Assembly: GCF_002863565.1 (NCBI RefSeq) | Contig: NZ_PGUW01000004.1 | Coordinates: 124,001-188,000, forward strand | Length of the DNA stretch: 64,000 nt | DNA from: Bacillus sp. V5-8f | GTDB taxonomy: Bacteria > Bacillota > Bacilli > Bacillales > DSM-1321 | Reading direction: 5' to 3' | In this document: positions 18,633 through 27,650 of the stretch, in pieces | How the letters are laid out: each line of letters opens with the position of its first letter | Position numbering within the stretch: the stretch's first letter is position 1 | The notes under the pieces: model-generated | The model's database searches: none | Seen by the model: only the letters and a program-made list of their open reading frames with translations | Told to the model about the DNA's origin: nothing | Translations under genes and position numbers: made by a program

Positions 18633-19021
18633 ATTATACACCTCACCCACGACTGTTATTAGTCCAAATTCTATCATACACAATTTTTTGTGAACTTGGA
18701 CTTCATTTAGCATACGTTTTTGAAAAAAGTAGGTTTTTGTCAAAAAATTTGATGAGGGTATGTCGAAAAATATCATACTTCTTTTTTTTTCGGGTTTTTT
18801 AAAAAATATTGTGATTTATTTCCACTCATACAAAGGAGCGGGCGAACTCGACAAAATGCGTTCATTGTCTGTCTTTTATTTCAATGCTACCATAAAGATA
18901 TAGAATTTTTCGAAAAATTAAACAAGACGTAAGTGCCAAGGGATTATAAATAAAAAGATTTATGGGACAGGCCATCGAGAATAGGCCAATCCTGCATCAT
19001 TCAAATGTAAGGGGGAAAACA
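18633..19021. other. Divergent intergenic region with inverted repeats
   Basis: 389 bp between the minus-strand envelope genes and the plus-strand gene at 19022. It holds an 11-bp dyad with one mismatch (AGTCCAAATTC 18661-18671 with GAACTTGGACT 18692-18702) just upstream of the minus-strand start, T-rich tracts at 18780-18800, and a perfect 16-bp palindrome AATTTTTCGAAAAATT at 18904-18919 before the plus-strand gene. These may be operators; no coding sequence was seen. Confidence 0.5.
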
Positions 19022-19627
19022 ATGATTAGTTTATCAGCATACCAACCGAATTATAAGCAAACAGTTTCCCTGAAGAACCTTAAAGCCGGAATATGGCTTG
19101 ATGGAACCTTTGACTGGGTAACCGATGAATCAGCAACCTATTCGAATGGAGAAGTTAGAACACTGGTACAGACCCATACTAAGAATCCGGTTACCTTTTT
19201 CAAGTTTACGATCAAAAACTGCTCTAAGGATAAGGTTCTTCCAAAAATCATGTTCCAGTATGAGAATTTATTAGAACGGCAGGCAGTAGCATTCTATAGC
19301 CCGAGCGAAAAAGCGATTTTGCATATGGGCCAGGCGTCTGTCACTTTAATTGGTGGAGCCATGAACGGCAAAAGCATGTCACAATACTGCATCCAGGGAA
19401 AAAAACATCTTTACCATAACGGCTGTTTTAAGTCCATTAAAGAAGGGATCCTCTCTTTTTCCCCACTCGCAAAGGGAGAAGTAAGTACCATGTTTTCCTT
19501 TGAAACTACAATCATGCCGCAGGATTCTGCAGAAGCGATTGCCTGGGTCATTTCCGCTGGAACACAGGAAGAGGCCAAGTTTATGAACGATGAGCTGTTG
19601 GCTTGTGGCGCTTCTTTGAATATATAA
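19022..19627 (+). CDS. Conserved hypothetical protein, beta-rich
   Basis: 201 residues, no family recognised. It has no signal peptide or membrane segment; alternating hydrophobic/polar stretches (LKAGIWLDGTFDWVTDESA, NPVTFFKFTIKNCSKD) suggest a mostly beta fold. Four cysteines (in KNC, QYC, NGC, ACG contexts) are scattered. ATG 19022 follows AAGGGGGA by 6 nt. It stands alone between a divergent intergenic region and rpmG. Function unknown. Confidence 0.65.
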   Translation: MISLSAYQPNYKQTVSLKNLKAGIWLDGTFDWVTDESATYSNGEVRTLVQTHTKNPVTFFKFTIKNCSKDKVLPKIMFQYENLLERQAVAFYSPSEKAILHMGQASVTLIGGAMNGKSMSQYCIQGKKHLYHNGCFKSIKEGILSFSPLAKGEVSTMFSFETTIMPQDSAEAIAWVISAGTQEEAKFMNDELLACGASLNI

Positions 19628-19745
19628 TCAAATCCCTGTAAAAACTACATTCCCCTTAAAAAAACAGACTAGCATTTCATACGAAAAAGTGCTATTATAG
19701 AAAAGTCCTATGTGAAATAGCATTTATGTTTGGAGGGAAAGACAC

Positions 19746-19895
19746 ATGCGCGTGAATATTACGTTAGCTTGCACTGAGTGTGGAGACCGTAACTATATTT
19801 CTAAAAAAAATAAACGTAACAATCCAGATCGTCTTGAGCTTAAAAAATACTGCTCAAGAGAAAAACGCACCACAGTACACCGTGAAACAAAGTAA
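19746..19895 (+). CDS. rpmG: 50S ribosomal protein L33
   Basis: 49 residues, basic, starting [19 protein letters not shown] and ending HRETK, the pattern of bacterial L33 type 1. It keeps CTEC but has only one Cys in the second half (KKYCSREKR), so it is unlikely to hold a full four-Cys zinc ribbon. ATG 19746 follows GGAGGGAAAG. Many Bacillus genomes carry several rpmG copies exchanged according to zinc supply. It has its own terminator. Confidence 0.93.
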   Translation: MRVNITLACTECGDRNYISKKNKRNNPDRLELKKYCSREKRTTVHRETK

Positions 19896-19923
19896 GCAAC
19901 AGGATTTTTCCTGTTGTTTTTTT
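19896..19923 (+). terminator. rpmG terminator
   Basis: CAACAGGA and TCCTGTTG pair around a short T loop and are followed by T7. Confidence 0.93.
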
Positions 19924-19955
19924 ATTTAGCAAAGCAAAAGGAGGCTTCTACATAT

Positions 19956-20531
19956 ATGAACCAAGAGAAGAAGGATATCCGAATGCAATTGAAGTCGGTA
20001 CTGCAGAAAATCAGTGAGGCGGATTACCGCTCCCTTTCCCTTATGATTGCCGAACGGCTATTTAAGCTCACTGAATGGGAACAGGCAAAAATGGTTGGCA
20101 TAACAATTTCCAATGTTCCGGAGGTAGATACCCGGGAAATTATTAAGAAAGCATGGAAACAGGGCAAGGAAGTGGCAGTGCCAAAATGTTTTCCTCAAGA
20201 TAAATCCATTCAGTTCAGAAAAATTACTTCCTTTGAACAGCTTGAAACAGTTTATTTTGGCCTGCAGGAACCTATTTTGGGGGAAACAATGGATGCGCCG
20301 CCAGAAGAAATCGACATGCTTATCGTTCCCGGAATTGCATATACCAAAACGGGATATCGCATTGGTTTTGGTGGAGGATACTACGACCGTTTTCTTCCTT
20401 ATTATAATGGGCCGACAGTTTCATTGGCATTCAACGAACAGGTAGTACCGGCTTTGCCAATTGAAAAGCATGATATACCTGTTGGGAAGCTCGTTACTCC
20501 GGAAAGGGTATTTCTTTGTAATGCTGGATAA
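19956..20531 (+). CDS. yqgN: 5-formyltetrahydrofolate cyclo-ligase
   Basis: Converts 5-formyl-THF to 5,10-methenyl-THF with ATP, recycling a folate that inhibits one-carbon enzymes; this fits the gcv operon later in the window. 191 residues with the ATP/folate signature GYRIGFGGGYYDRFL near 145 and a basic start (KKDIRMQLKSVL). ATG 19956 follows AAAGGAGG. Its end overlaps the start of the DUF92 gene by 11 bp. Confidence 0.9.
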   Translation: MNQEKKDIRMQLKSVLQKISEADYRSLSLMIAERLFKLTEWEQAKMVGITISNVPEVDTREIIKKAWKQGKEVAVPKCFPQDKSIQFRKITSFEQLETVYFGLQEPILGETMDAPPEEIDMLIVPGIAYTKTGYRIGFGGGYYDRFLPYYNGPTVSLAFNEQVVPALPIEKHDIPVGKLVTPERVFLCNAG

Positions 20532-21309
20532 CTTTTTCTATTTCTGTATTATTGTCATTACCGCTTATGCCGGCTGGAAGGTGAAATCCCTTTCCCGATC
20601 AGGTGCCATCGCTACTGTTTTTGTTGGAACTTCAGTTGCGATCGGTTTTCAGCTGCCCGGCTTGTTACTTTTAGGACTTTTTTTTGCAACCTCCAGCTTT
20701 TGGTCCAAGTACAAGTCTGCGAGCAAAAGGAGCATTGAAGAAAAGCTTGAAAAAGGGGACGCAAGAGACTGGCAGCAAGTCCTTGCCAATGGGGGAAACG
20801 CAGCTTTGGCCTCATGTGTCCATTTCCTATATCCAAGTGAGATGTCGCTCGTGGCATTCATTGTTTCAATAGCTGCTGCAAACTCCGATACATGGGCTTC
20901 AGAAATTGGTGTTTTAAGCAAGCGCCGCCCCTTTTATATTCTGACGTTAAAGCCGGCTGAACCAGGCACCTCAGGAGCAGTTTCACTGTTAGGTTCAATA
21001 GCGGGTTTTTTAGGTGCAGGGTTTATAGCGGTTTCCGCAATTTATCTATTTAAATTATCTTGGACTCCTCTGCTTGCTTTTGTCACTGTTTTTGGATTTC
21101 TCGGTAATTTGATTGACACGCTGTTCGGGGCAGTAGTCCAAGCACGATTCCGGTGTGAAGCATGCGGCCTGGAGACTGAAAAAAATTATCATTGCGGTAA
21201 AGAGACTCTGCTTGTAAAGGGCAGACGTTCCATTAATAATGATGTCATTAACTTGTCGTCAATCACAATTGCCTGTTTGATCGCTCTTTTGATGATTCCG
21301 TTATTTTAG
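20521..21309 (+). CDS. DUF92 family membrane protein
   Basis: 262 residues with six or seven predicted helices. Family features include the early GWKVKSLSRSGAIATVFVGT, the conserved AAANSDTWASEIGVLS and KPAEPGTSGAVSLLGS. This matches the TIGR00297/DUF92 family, some plant and archaeal members of which act in prenyl-lipid phosphorylation; the bacterial role is unsettled. ATG 20521 lies inside the last codons of yqgN, giving translational coupling. A CEACG..YHCG pair faces one side of the membrane between the last helices. Confidence 0.8.
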   Translation: MLDNFFYFCIIVITAYAGWKVKSLSRSGAIATVFVGTSVAIGFQLPGLLLLGLFFATSSFWSKYKSASKRSIEEKLEKGDARDWQQVLANGGNAALASCVHFLYPSEMSLVAFIVSIAAANSDTWASEIGVLSKRRPFYILTLKPAEPGTSGAVSLLGSIAGFLGAGFIAVSAIYLFKLSWTPLLAFVTVFGFLGNLIDTLFGAVVQARFRCEACGLETEKNYHCGKETLLVKGRRSINNDVINLSSITIACLIALLMIPLF

Positions 21310-21387
21310 AATAGGCGTTTTTATGGAAATAAAAAAAAGACTAAGAATCACTCCTGGTGGAGCAAAATATGATCAGGAGGGATTTCT

Positions 21388-21570
21388 ATGCGTTTAATTT
21401 TAAGAATGGCGATGATGGGTGGAGCTGCTTATTTAGGATTCCGTTATCGGTACAGGCTTTTAAATACGGCTCTTTCCAATAGTTTTTTAAGAAAACTTTT
21501 TGTCAAAGGTTCTTTGAATATGCCCGGGGTCCGGGAAAAAATGGTGCAGGGTATGTTTAGACCGGAATGA
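21388..21570 (+). CDS. Small membrane-associated protein (YqgO-like position)
   Basis: 60 residues, RLILRMAMMGGAAYLGFRYRYRLL then a basic amphipathic tail. One short hydrophobic segment suggests peripheral or single-pass membrane attachment. CAGGAGGG precedes ATG 21388 by 7 nt. The length and place (before gluP) match B. subtilis YqgO, but I could not align it from memory. Function unknown. Confidence 0.6.
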   Translation: MRLILRMAMMGGAAYLGFRYRYRLLNTALSNSFLRKLFVKGSLNMPGVREKMVQGMFRPE

Positions 21571-21603
21571 AGGTTTGCGTCAAAATTAAAAAGTTTATAT
21601 GAG

Positions 21604-21629
21604 CAGGCCAATATGGTCTGTTTTTTTTA
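21604..21629 (+). terminator. Terminator before gluP
   Basis: CAGGCCA and TGGTCTG (one G.U pair) enclose ATA, followed by T8. Confidence 0.82.
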
Positions 21630-21699
21630 CATTTGGTGCTTTTTCGTCTATAGTTTATTTTAGAGAATTAGAAATGCATGCCAGAAAGTAGGGACGGCA

Positions 21700-23247
21700 T
21701 TGGGCTTAAAAGAGGATTATATATTTTGGTCCATGGTCAAGGAGCTTACGGCACGTTATGGGTATCGCATGATTACGATTTCTGACAACCATGATGAAAT
21801 TTGGCTTGAAAATGGAAGAAACCAGCGATTTCCTGTGATTAGGCTGATGCGTGTTAACCTGGATTGGGCGAACTGGCTAAAGCGGGATATCGAAAGGACG
21901 GCCCTGAATGGGGAACAAATCAGAAGGAAACTAATTAGAAAGCCGCTTAACGTGTTTAACATTTATGTTACATCTTTTGCCCCGGTTGATGACTATGAAT
22001 ACTTGATATCGTCACCGTCAATCAGCAATAAGACAACCATTCATACATTTATACTGGATACATCCAGATTTGAGAATAAATTCATGGAACTTCAGGGGAA
22101 GCTGGAAAAGCAATTCCATTTCAAGTTCTCAGAAGGCGAAGGAATAGAAGAAGCGGAAATCGTTTATTTAAAGCAAACGGCCCTTTCCGCATCCGTACAA
22201 AAAGCCAAGGAGGAACAACAGCTTTTTTCAGCAGGGAAGCCGTTTTTTACCTATCTATTCATCGTATTGCAGGTAGCTGTGTTTCTGCTTATGGAACTCA
22301 ATGGCGGTAGTACAAATTCGTCGACACTGATTGAATTTGGGGCTAAATACAACCCGCTCATCCTCCAGGGAGAGTGGTGGAGGTTTTTTACGCCTATCAT
22401 TGTGCATATTGGGTTTCTTCATCTATTGATGAATACAATGTCGCTATACTTTCTCGGTGGTGAGGTTGAAAGGATCTATGGCAGGCTGCGTTTTTTTTTC
22501 ATATACCTATTTGCCGGCTTTGCCGGGGTGCTGGCGAGCTTTTTAACAAATGCAAACATTTCTGCGGGGGCCAGTGGAGCCATTTTTGGCTGTTTTGGTG
22601 CTCTCCTCTATTTCGGGATAGCCCATCCGAAGCTTTTTTTCAGGACTATGGGGATGAATGTCATCATTTTAATTCTATTTAACCTCGGATATGGTTTTTC
22701 AGTGGAAGGGATCGATAATGCGGGTCATATTGGCGGATTGATTGGCGGATTCTTGGCTGCGGGGATTGTCCATCTGCCAAAAAGCAAACAGCCGGTCCGT
22801 CAAATTGCCTTTGCACTTGCAGCTGTCTTCGTGACATATTGGCTGTTACAGATGGGTTTTTCTTCCGTTGCATTAGACGGAAATGACAGACAAACAGCAC
22901 ATATCGCCCAAAAGTATCTTGATGAGGATCAGGTAGACAAGGCTCAAGAATTACTAGAAAAATTCACTGAAAAACATCAAAATGCTCCTTATTCTTATTT
23001 TGTGCTTGGAAATTTAGAGTCCCACCGGGGTAATTTCGAAGCTGCTGAAAAGCATTATTTACAATCGATAAAATACAATCCGGATTTTTCTGCATCCCAC
23101 TATAATTTGGCGCTTGTTTATATGGATGCGGGCCAACCGAAGCGGGCTGAGGTCCACGCAAAAAAAGCCGCAGAGATAAGCCCTGATGAAGAAAGATACC
23201 AAAAGCTGCTCGAACAGTTACGTCAGCGGGGAGAGGGCAGTCTTTGA
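21700..23247 (+). CDS. gluP: Rhomboid intramembrane serine protease with TPR tail
   Basis: Membrane protease of the GluP (YqgP) type, 515 residues. An N-terminal cytoplasmic domain (about 1-180) precedes seven helices. The rhomboid core has GEWWRFFTPIIVHIGFLHLLMN, catalytic Ser292 (GASGAIFG) and His343 (GHIGG). Two or three TPR-like repeats follow (about 400-510). B. subtilis YqgP is known to work with FtsH and cleave the magnesium transporter MgtE. TTG 21700 is the likely start because the following residues match YqgP. Its last 25 bp overlap the convergent downstream gene. Confidence 0.92.
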   Translation: MGLKEDYIFWSMVKELTARYGYRMITISDNHDEIWLENGRNQRFPVIRLMRVNLDWANWLKRDIERTALNGEQIRRKLIRKPLNVFNIYVTSFAPVDDYEYLISSPSISNKTTIHTFILDTSRFENKFMELQGKLEKQFHFKFSEGEGIEEAEIVYLKQTALSASVQKAKEEQQLFSAGKPFFTYLFIVLQVAVFLLMELNGGSTNSSTLIEFGAKYNPLILQGEWWRFFTPIIVHIGFLHLLMNTMSLYFLGGEVERIYGRLRFFFIYLFAGFAGVLASFLTNANISAGASGAIFGCFGALLYFGIAHPKLFFRTMGMNVIILILFNLGYGFSVEGIDNAGHIGGLIGGFLAAGIVHLPKSKQPVRQIAFALAAVFVTYWLLQMGFSSVALDGNDRQTAHIAQKYLDEDQVDKAQELLEKFTEKHQNAPYSYFVLGNLESHRGNFEAAEKHYLQSIKYNPDFSASHYNLALVYMDAGQPKRAEVHAKKAAEISPDEERYQKLLEQLRQRGEGSL

Positions 23248-24095
23248 CGCAGCAACACAGGCGCGCCGTCTGAGGCGGTGAACACCACCAACAGTTCTTT
23301 TTTATCCAGTGCAACAAGTAAAAGGGGTACCGTGCTTCCGAGCGGGCTCAACTCACTTCCGTTATCGTGTCGGATACCTAATACATAATTGCGGTAAAGG
23401 CCCTCCCAAAGTTTGCCGATAATTTCGTCTTGTTTTGATTCCGTGTAACCGGAAAGGAGGTTTCCCTGCTTTGCTCTCAAATCTGTCAGGGGAGCCACTC
23501 GGTAACGGTTCCTATCGATTCCAAAGGCAGAGGCAGCTTGATTGAGGCTTTCCATAATTATCGATCTTGCCGTTTGCTCCAGGACTTCCTTCCATTCATG
23601 TTGTTCGGTTGAAATCGGCTGTAAAAAAGACTGAAAGGCGGAATATGGCGAGCGGATCACATAAAGCTTGTCCTCCGTCAACCTTTGAGCGCTAAATATT
23701 TTTGATTCAGGTGTATGAACTTCAGCGTAATGGAACGTAACAGTTTGGAACAAGGAGCTTTCTTCAACTGGAAAGCTTTCAGCTTGTTGGATCAATTTCG
23801 CATCCTGCTTCCAATCTTTCAATACACTCGCCAGTTTTCCGTTTTTATAAAGCAAGGAAATATCCTGCCGCAAGTACGCTTCCATGTTTAACACTGATTC
23901 TTCTGACCAGCTAATAGAATAGGAGCCGTTCCCCTGATTGGCTCTAAGTGCAGTAGAAGCTTCGTCAAACTGTATGGAAGGATCAAGGGGGAAAAAAATA
24001 ATCGTTTCCCTGACAGGTTTAACATATAAGAAATAAACTACTGCCGTAATGATAATTAGTACAGCGAACAATCCATATTTAGTCTGAATCTTCAT
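23223..24095 (-). CDS. Membrane-anchored hypothetical protein
   Basis: 290 residues with one N-terminal transmembrane anchor (YGLFAVLIIITAVVYFLYV) and a long soluble outer domain with no recognised motif. Beta-like repeats and acidic patches are present (FDEASTALRANQGNG, SWSEESVLNMEAYLR). ATG 24095 has GGAGG 8 nt upstream; ATG 24104 is too close to the site. It points into gluP and overlaps it by 25 bp at the 3' ends. I do not know this gene in B. subtilis at this position. Confidence 0.65.
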   Translation of the reverse strand: MKIQTKYGLFAVLIIITAVVYFLYVKPVRETIIFFPLDPSIQFDEASTALRANQGNGSYSISWSEESVLNMEAYLRQDISLLYKNGKLASVLKDWKQDAKLIQQAESFPVEESSLFQTVTFHYAEVHTPESKIFSAQRLTEDKLYVIRSPYSAFQSFLQPISTEQHEWKEVLEQTARSIIMESLNQAASAFGIDRNRYRVAPLTDLRAKQGNLLSGYTESKQDEIIGKLWEGLYRNYVLGIRHDNGSELSPLGSTVPLLLVALDKKELLVVFTASDGAPVLLRQRLPSPR

Positions 24096-24261
24096 ACAAG
24101 ACATCCTCCATAGTCACGTTAATCTACTATATGTACGGCTATGGACAAGTATGATGGAGGGGGAAAGAATTCTGTTTTACACGATCGGGCAGGAGGCACT
24201 TGTACGATAATTCCCATTGCTTTATACTTTTTATAGAAAAAAATATCTTTAGAGGGAAAGT

Positions 24262-24471
24262 ATGAACACAATATACGATATTCAACAATTTTTAAAACGG
24301 TTTGGTACGATCATTTATACAGGAGACCGAATTGCGGACCTTGAGTTGATGGAGGCGGAGATTAAGGAATTATACCGCTCCCAATTAATTGAAACCAAGG
24401 AGCTACAGACAGCACTGCTGTTGTTAAGACAGCAAATCCAAATTCAAAAAGACAAACAACGAAATAACTAA
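24262..24471 (+). CDS. yqgQ: DUF910 protein YqgQ
   Basis: 69 residues, helical, starting MNTIYDIQQFLKRFGTIIYTGDR, the typical YqgQ start. It precedes glcK by 15 bp with the same orientation, as in B. subtilis, implying co-transcription. A role in glucose phosphorylation control has been guessed only from this neighbourhood. AGAGGGAAAG precedes the ATG. Confidence 0.85.
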   Translation: MNTIYDIQQFLKRFGTIIYTGDRIADLELMEAEIKELYRSQLIETKELQTALLLLRQQIQIQKDKQRNN

Positions 24472-24486
24472 CAAAAGGTGAGTACA

Positions 24487-25455
24487 ATGGAAAAATGGAT
24501 TATTGGTGTGGACTTAGGGGGAACGACGACAAAGATCGCTTTTATAAGCTTATACGGTGAAATCCTTCATAAATGGGAAATTCCCACTGACATCTCAGAA
24601 AAAGGGAAAAATATTACAGTTAACATTGCCAAGGCGATCGATGCCAAGCTCGAAGAGCTTGGAGAGCCAAAAAACAGGATCCTTGGCATTGGAATGGGAG
24701 CGCCAGGACCTGTGAATTTTATAAATGGGTCAATTTATGAAGCCGTCAATCTTGGCTGGAAGGATTATCCGTTAAAAGACTTACTTGAGGTGGAAACCTC
24801 CCTTCCAGCTTTCATTGACAACGATGCGAACATAGCGGCCCTTGGAGAAATGTGGAAAGGTGCTGGAAATGGAGCAAAGGATTTGGTCTGTGTAACTCTT
24901 GGAACAGGTGTTGGCGGCGGTATTATTGCCAATGGAGAACTGGTGCACGGAATTAGCGGAGCAGCTGGTGAAATTGGCCACATTACTGTGGTACCGGAAG
25001 ATGGAGCTCGTTGTAACTGCGGAAAAGAAGGATGCCTAGAAACCGTTGCTTCTGCGACAGGCATTGTTCGATTGGCTGAGGAAGCATTGGCGGATTTCAA
25101 AGGCATAAGCATGCTACACGGTGTGAAGAATAACAATGGAAAATTGTCTTCCAAAGATATTTTTGATTCTGCACAACAAGGCGACCAATTGGCAGTTGAA
25201 ATCATTCAAAAGGTTAGCCGGTACTTAGGTCTTGGGCTTGCCAACATAGCAAACGCACTTAATCCTGAAAAAATAATCATTGGCGGCGGTGTTTCCAAAG
25301 CAGGTGGTAAATTGCTGAAGCCGGTCCAAGATTGGTTCAGGCAATACGCCTTTCCACGGGTGGGAGAATCAACAGAAATCGATATAGCTACCCTCGGAAA
25401 TGATGCAGGTGTCATTGGGGCGGCCTGGCTCGTGAAGAATTACCTTGTCGAATAG
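24487..25455 (+). CDS. glcK: Glucokinase, ROK family
   Basis: Phosphorylates glucose with ATP, entering free intracellular glucose into glycolysis. 322 residues, with the phosphate-1 loop [13 protein letters not shown] near the start, catalytic Asp in [22 protein letters not shown], and the ROK zinc motif built around the conserved GEIGH His and [13 protein letters not shown] 24487 follows AAAGGTG; an in-frame GTG at 24478 overlaps the ribosome site. A hairpin terminator follows. Confidence 0.93.
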   Translation: MEKWIIGVDLGGTTTKIAFISLYGEILHKWEIPTDISEKGKNITVNIAKAIDAKLEELGEPKNRILGIGMGAPGPVNFINGSIYEAVNLGWKDYPLKDLLEVETSLPAFIDNDANIAALGEMWKGAGNGAKDLVCVTLGTGVGGGIIANGELVHGISGAAGEIGHITVVPEDGARCNCGKEGCLETVASATGIVRLAEEALADFKGISMLHGVKNNNGKLSSKDIFDSAQQGDQLAVEIIQKVSRYLGLGLANIANALNPEKIIIGGGVSKAGGKLLKPVQDWFRQYAFPRVGESTEIDIATLGNDAGVIGAAWLVKNYLVE

Positions 25456-25481
25456 ATAAGAATAAAAAAGTGAATGCTACT

Positions 25482-25530
25482 GAGAGAAGTTTTCTGTGTA
25501 AGGAAGACTTCTTTCTCTTTGCTTTTTGCT
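25482..25530 (+). terminator. glcK terminator
   Basis: GAGAGAAGTTTTC pairs imperfectly with GAAGACTTCTTTCTC around GTGTAAG-like loop bases, followed by TTTGCTTTTTG. Confidence 0.7.
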
Positions 25531-25655
25531 TGGTTACTTAAAAGATTGAATAAAGCTTGCTTGGTAAAGTTTTATTATTCTTTTAGCGGGTATGTATTAT
25601 AACTGAGATTAATACATATACAGGTAGATTGGGTCTAACACAAAGGGGGAGTATA

Positions 25656-27524
25656 ATGAAGAGGACTACTGCCTCACCAGGGATCTCTTTCATGGCCCTG
25701 GCCGTGTCTTTTTTATGGATAAAGACTTATATTGCTTATAAGGTCAATTTTAACATTGATATAGAAAATTGGAGACAGGAACTCATTCTTTTTATAAATC
25801 CTCTTAGTTTTTTATTATTGATCTTTAATGTAAGCCTTTTCTTAAAGGAAAAATGGAAAAATGTGTATGTTCTTCTAATGAGCTCGTTCCTCACAACTGT
25901 TCTCTTTGCCAATATTATATTCTATCGGTTCTTCAATGATTTTTTAACGATCCCAGTGCTTTTTCAGACGAGCAATATGAGTGATTTGGGAAGCAGTGTC
26001 ACCGAGCTTGTTAATCCTGCCGACTTTTTGTATTTTGTAGATTTGTTACTATTAGTTGTAATCAAATATATAAAGCCTGCCTTTTTGGCATCGCCTGAAT
26101 ATACGGGTAATAAAAAGGTATTTCTGCTTGCAACATCCGGACTGTTCTGTTTTAATTTTGGCTTGGCAGAAGCCGAGCGCCCGGAATTATTCACTAGAAC
26201 ATTTGACAGGGAGATTCTTGTAAAGAATATCGGGACCTATAATTACCATTTGTATGATATGGTCCTGCAATCAAAATCCTCTGCGCAAAGAGCAGTTGCC
26301 GATGGGAGCAAACTTGCTGAAATCGAAAATTATGTACGTGCTAATCGAGAAGTACCAAATGAAGAGCTATATGGGATTGCAAAAGGGAAAAATCTCATCA
26401 TGGTGAGCATGGAATCGACACAGAGCTTTGTGATAAATGAGAACGTAAACGGCAAGGAAATCACTCCTTTTTTAAACCGTTTCTTGAAGGAAAGCTATTA
26501 TTTTAATAATTTCTACCACCAAACCGGACAGGGCAAAACCTCGGATTCTGAGTTCATTGTTGAAAACTCACTTTATCCTTTAGGCCGCGGTGCGGTATTT
26601 TTTACGCATTCCCAAAATGAATACAGGGGAATGCCTGAGATTTTAAATGAAAAAGGATATTTTACAGCATCTTTACATGCGAATAACGGGAGCTTCTGGA
26701 ATAGGAATCTTATGTATAAATCCTTGGGCTTTAAACGGTTTTACGACATAAACGATTATCAGGTCCATGCTGGTAATTCAGTTAATTGGGGCTTGAAGGA
26801 CAAGGAGTTCTTTAGCCAGTCTATCGCTCACCTAAAGGAAATGCCCCAGCCCTTTTACGCAAAATTTATTACGCTGACTAATCATTTTCCGTTTCTTCTG
26901 GATGAAAGGGACCGATCCATTGATGAATATCATTCAGATTCTAAGACATTGAATAAATATTTTCCAACCGTACGGTATACGGATGAGGCGCTCCGCCAAT
27001 TTATTGCTGATTTAAAAGCTTCCGGTCTTTATGAAGACTCAGTGATTGTCATTTACGGGGATCATTATGGCATTTCGGAAAACCATAACCAGGCTATGGG
27101 CCAATTTCTTGGAAAAGAGATTACCCCGTTTGAGTCTGTTCAGTTACAACGGGTACCGTTAATCATCCATATACCCGGACAAGAGGGCAAAACCATTTCC
27201 AAAGTATCAGGACAAATAGACTTAAGGCCGACGCTTCTTCATTTGCTGGGAATTAAAACCAGCGGTACTATTGAGTTTGGATCTGATTTATTCTCCAGAG
27301 GCAATTTAGAATTAACTGTTCTTCGCGACAGCAGCTTTATAACAAAGCAGTTTGTTTATACAAGGGACACTTGTTATGATAAGCGCACAGGTCAACTTAC
27401 GGAAAAAACTTATTGTGAACCATTTATAGAGAATGCAAAACAAGAGCTGGATTACTCAGATAAGATTATTTATGGAGATCTTCTTCGTTTTTATGGAGAA
27501 CGGAACCAGAAAATATCAAAATAA
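25656..27524 (+). CDS. yqgS: Lipoteichoic acid synthase family protein (YqgS type)
   Basis: Glycerol-phosphate transferase of the LtaS family, which builds or primes the polyglycerolphosphate chain of lipoteichoic acid from phosphatidylglycerol. 622 residues: five N-terminal helices, then a large outer alkaline-phosphatase/sulfatase domain from about 210. The metal and catalytic motifs are MVSMESTQS, Thr295 in [10 protein letters not shown] (the acceptor Thr in LtaS) and VIYGDHYG. YqgS of B. subtilis is a sporulation-linked paralogue. ATG 25656 follows AAGGGGGAG. Confidence 0.88.
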   Translation: MKRTTASPGISFMALAVSFLWIKTYIAYKVNFNIDIENWRQELILFINPLSFLLLIFNVSLFLKEKWKNVYVLLMSSFLTTVLFANIIFYRFFNDFLTIPVLFQTSNMSDLGSSVTELVNPADFLYFVDLLLLVVIKYIKPAFLASPEYTGNKKVFLLATSGLFCFNFGLAEAERPELFTRTFDREILVKNIGTYNYHLYDMVLQSKSSAQRAVADGSKLAEIENYVRANREVPNEELYGIAKGKNLIMVSMESTQSFVINENVNGKEITPFLNRFLKESYYFNNFYHQTGQGKTSDSEFIVENSLYPLGRGAVFFTHSQNEYRGMPEILNEKGYFTASLHANNGSFWNRNLMYKSLGFKRFYDINDYQVHAGNSVNWGLKDKEFFSQSIAHLKEMPQPFYAKFITLTNHFPFLLDERDRSIDEYHSDSKTLNKYFPTVRYTDEALRQFIADLKASGLYEDSVIVIYGDHYGISENHNQAMGQFLGKEITPFESVQLQRVPLIIHIPGQEGKTISKVSGQIDLRPTLLHLLGIKTSGTIEFGSDLFSRGNLELTVLRDSSFITKQFVYTRDTCYDKRTGQLTEKTYCEPFIENAKQELDYSDKIIYGDLLRFYGERNQKISK

Positions 27525-27538
27525 ACAACCCTGTTCAT

Positions 27539-27572
27539 TGGCAGCCCGTAAAAAATATGAGGCTGTCTTTTT
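27539..27572 (+). terminator. Terminator after yqgS
   Basis: GGCAGCC pairs with GGCTGTC (one G.U) around an AT-rich loop, followed by T5. Confidence 0.75.
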
Positions 27573-27650
27573 CTGGTTATTTTGGCTGCATTACATTTTT
27601 CTTTTATATCCCTCATACAGTTTAACAGAAGATGCGGGGAGGGAAACCGA

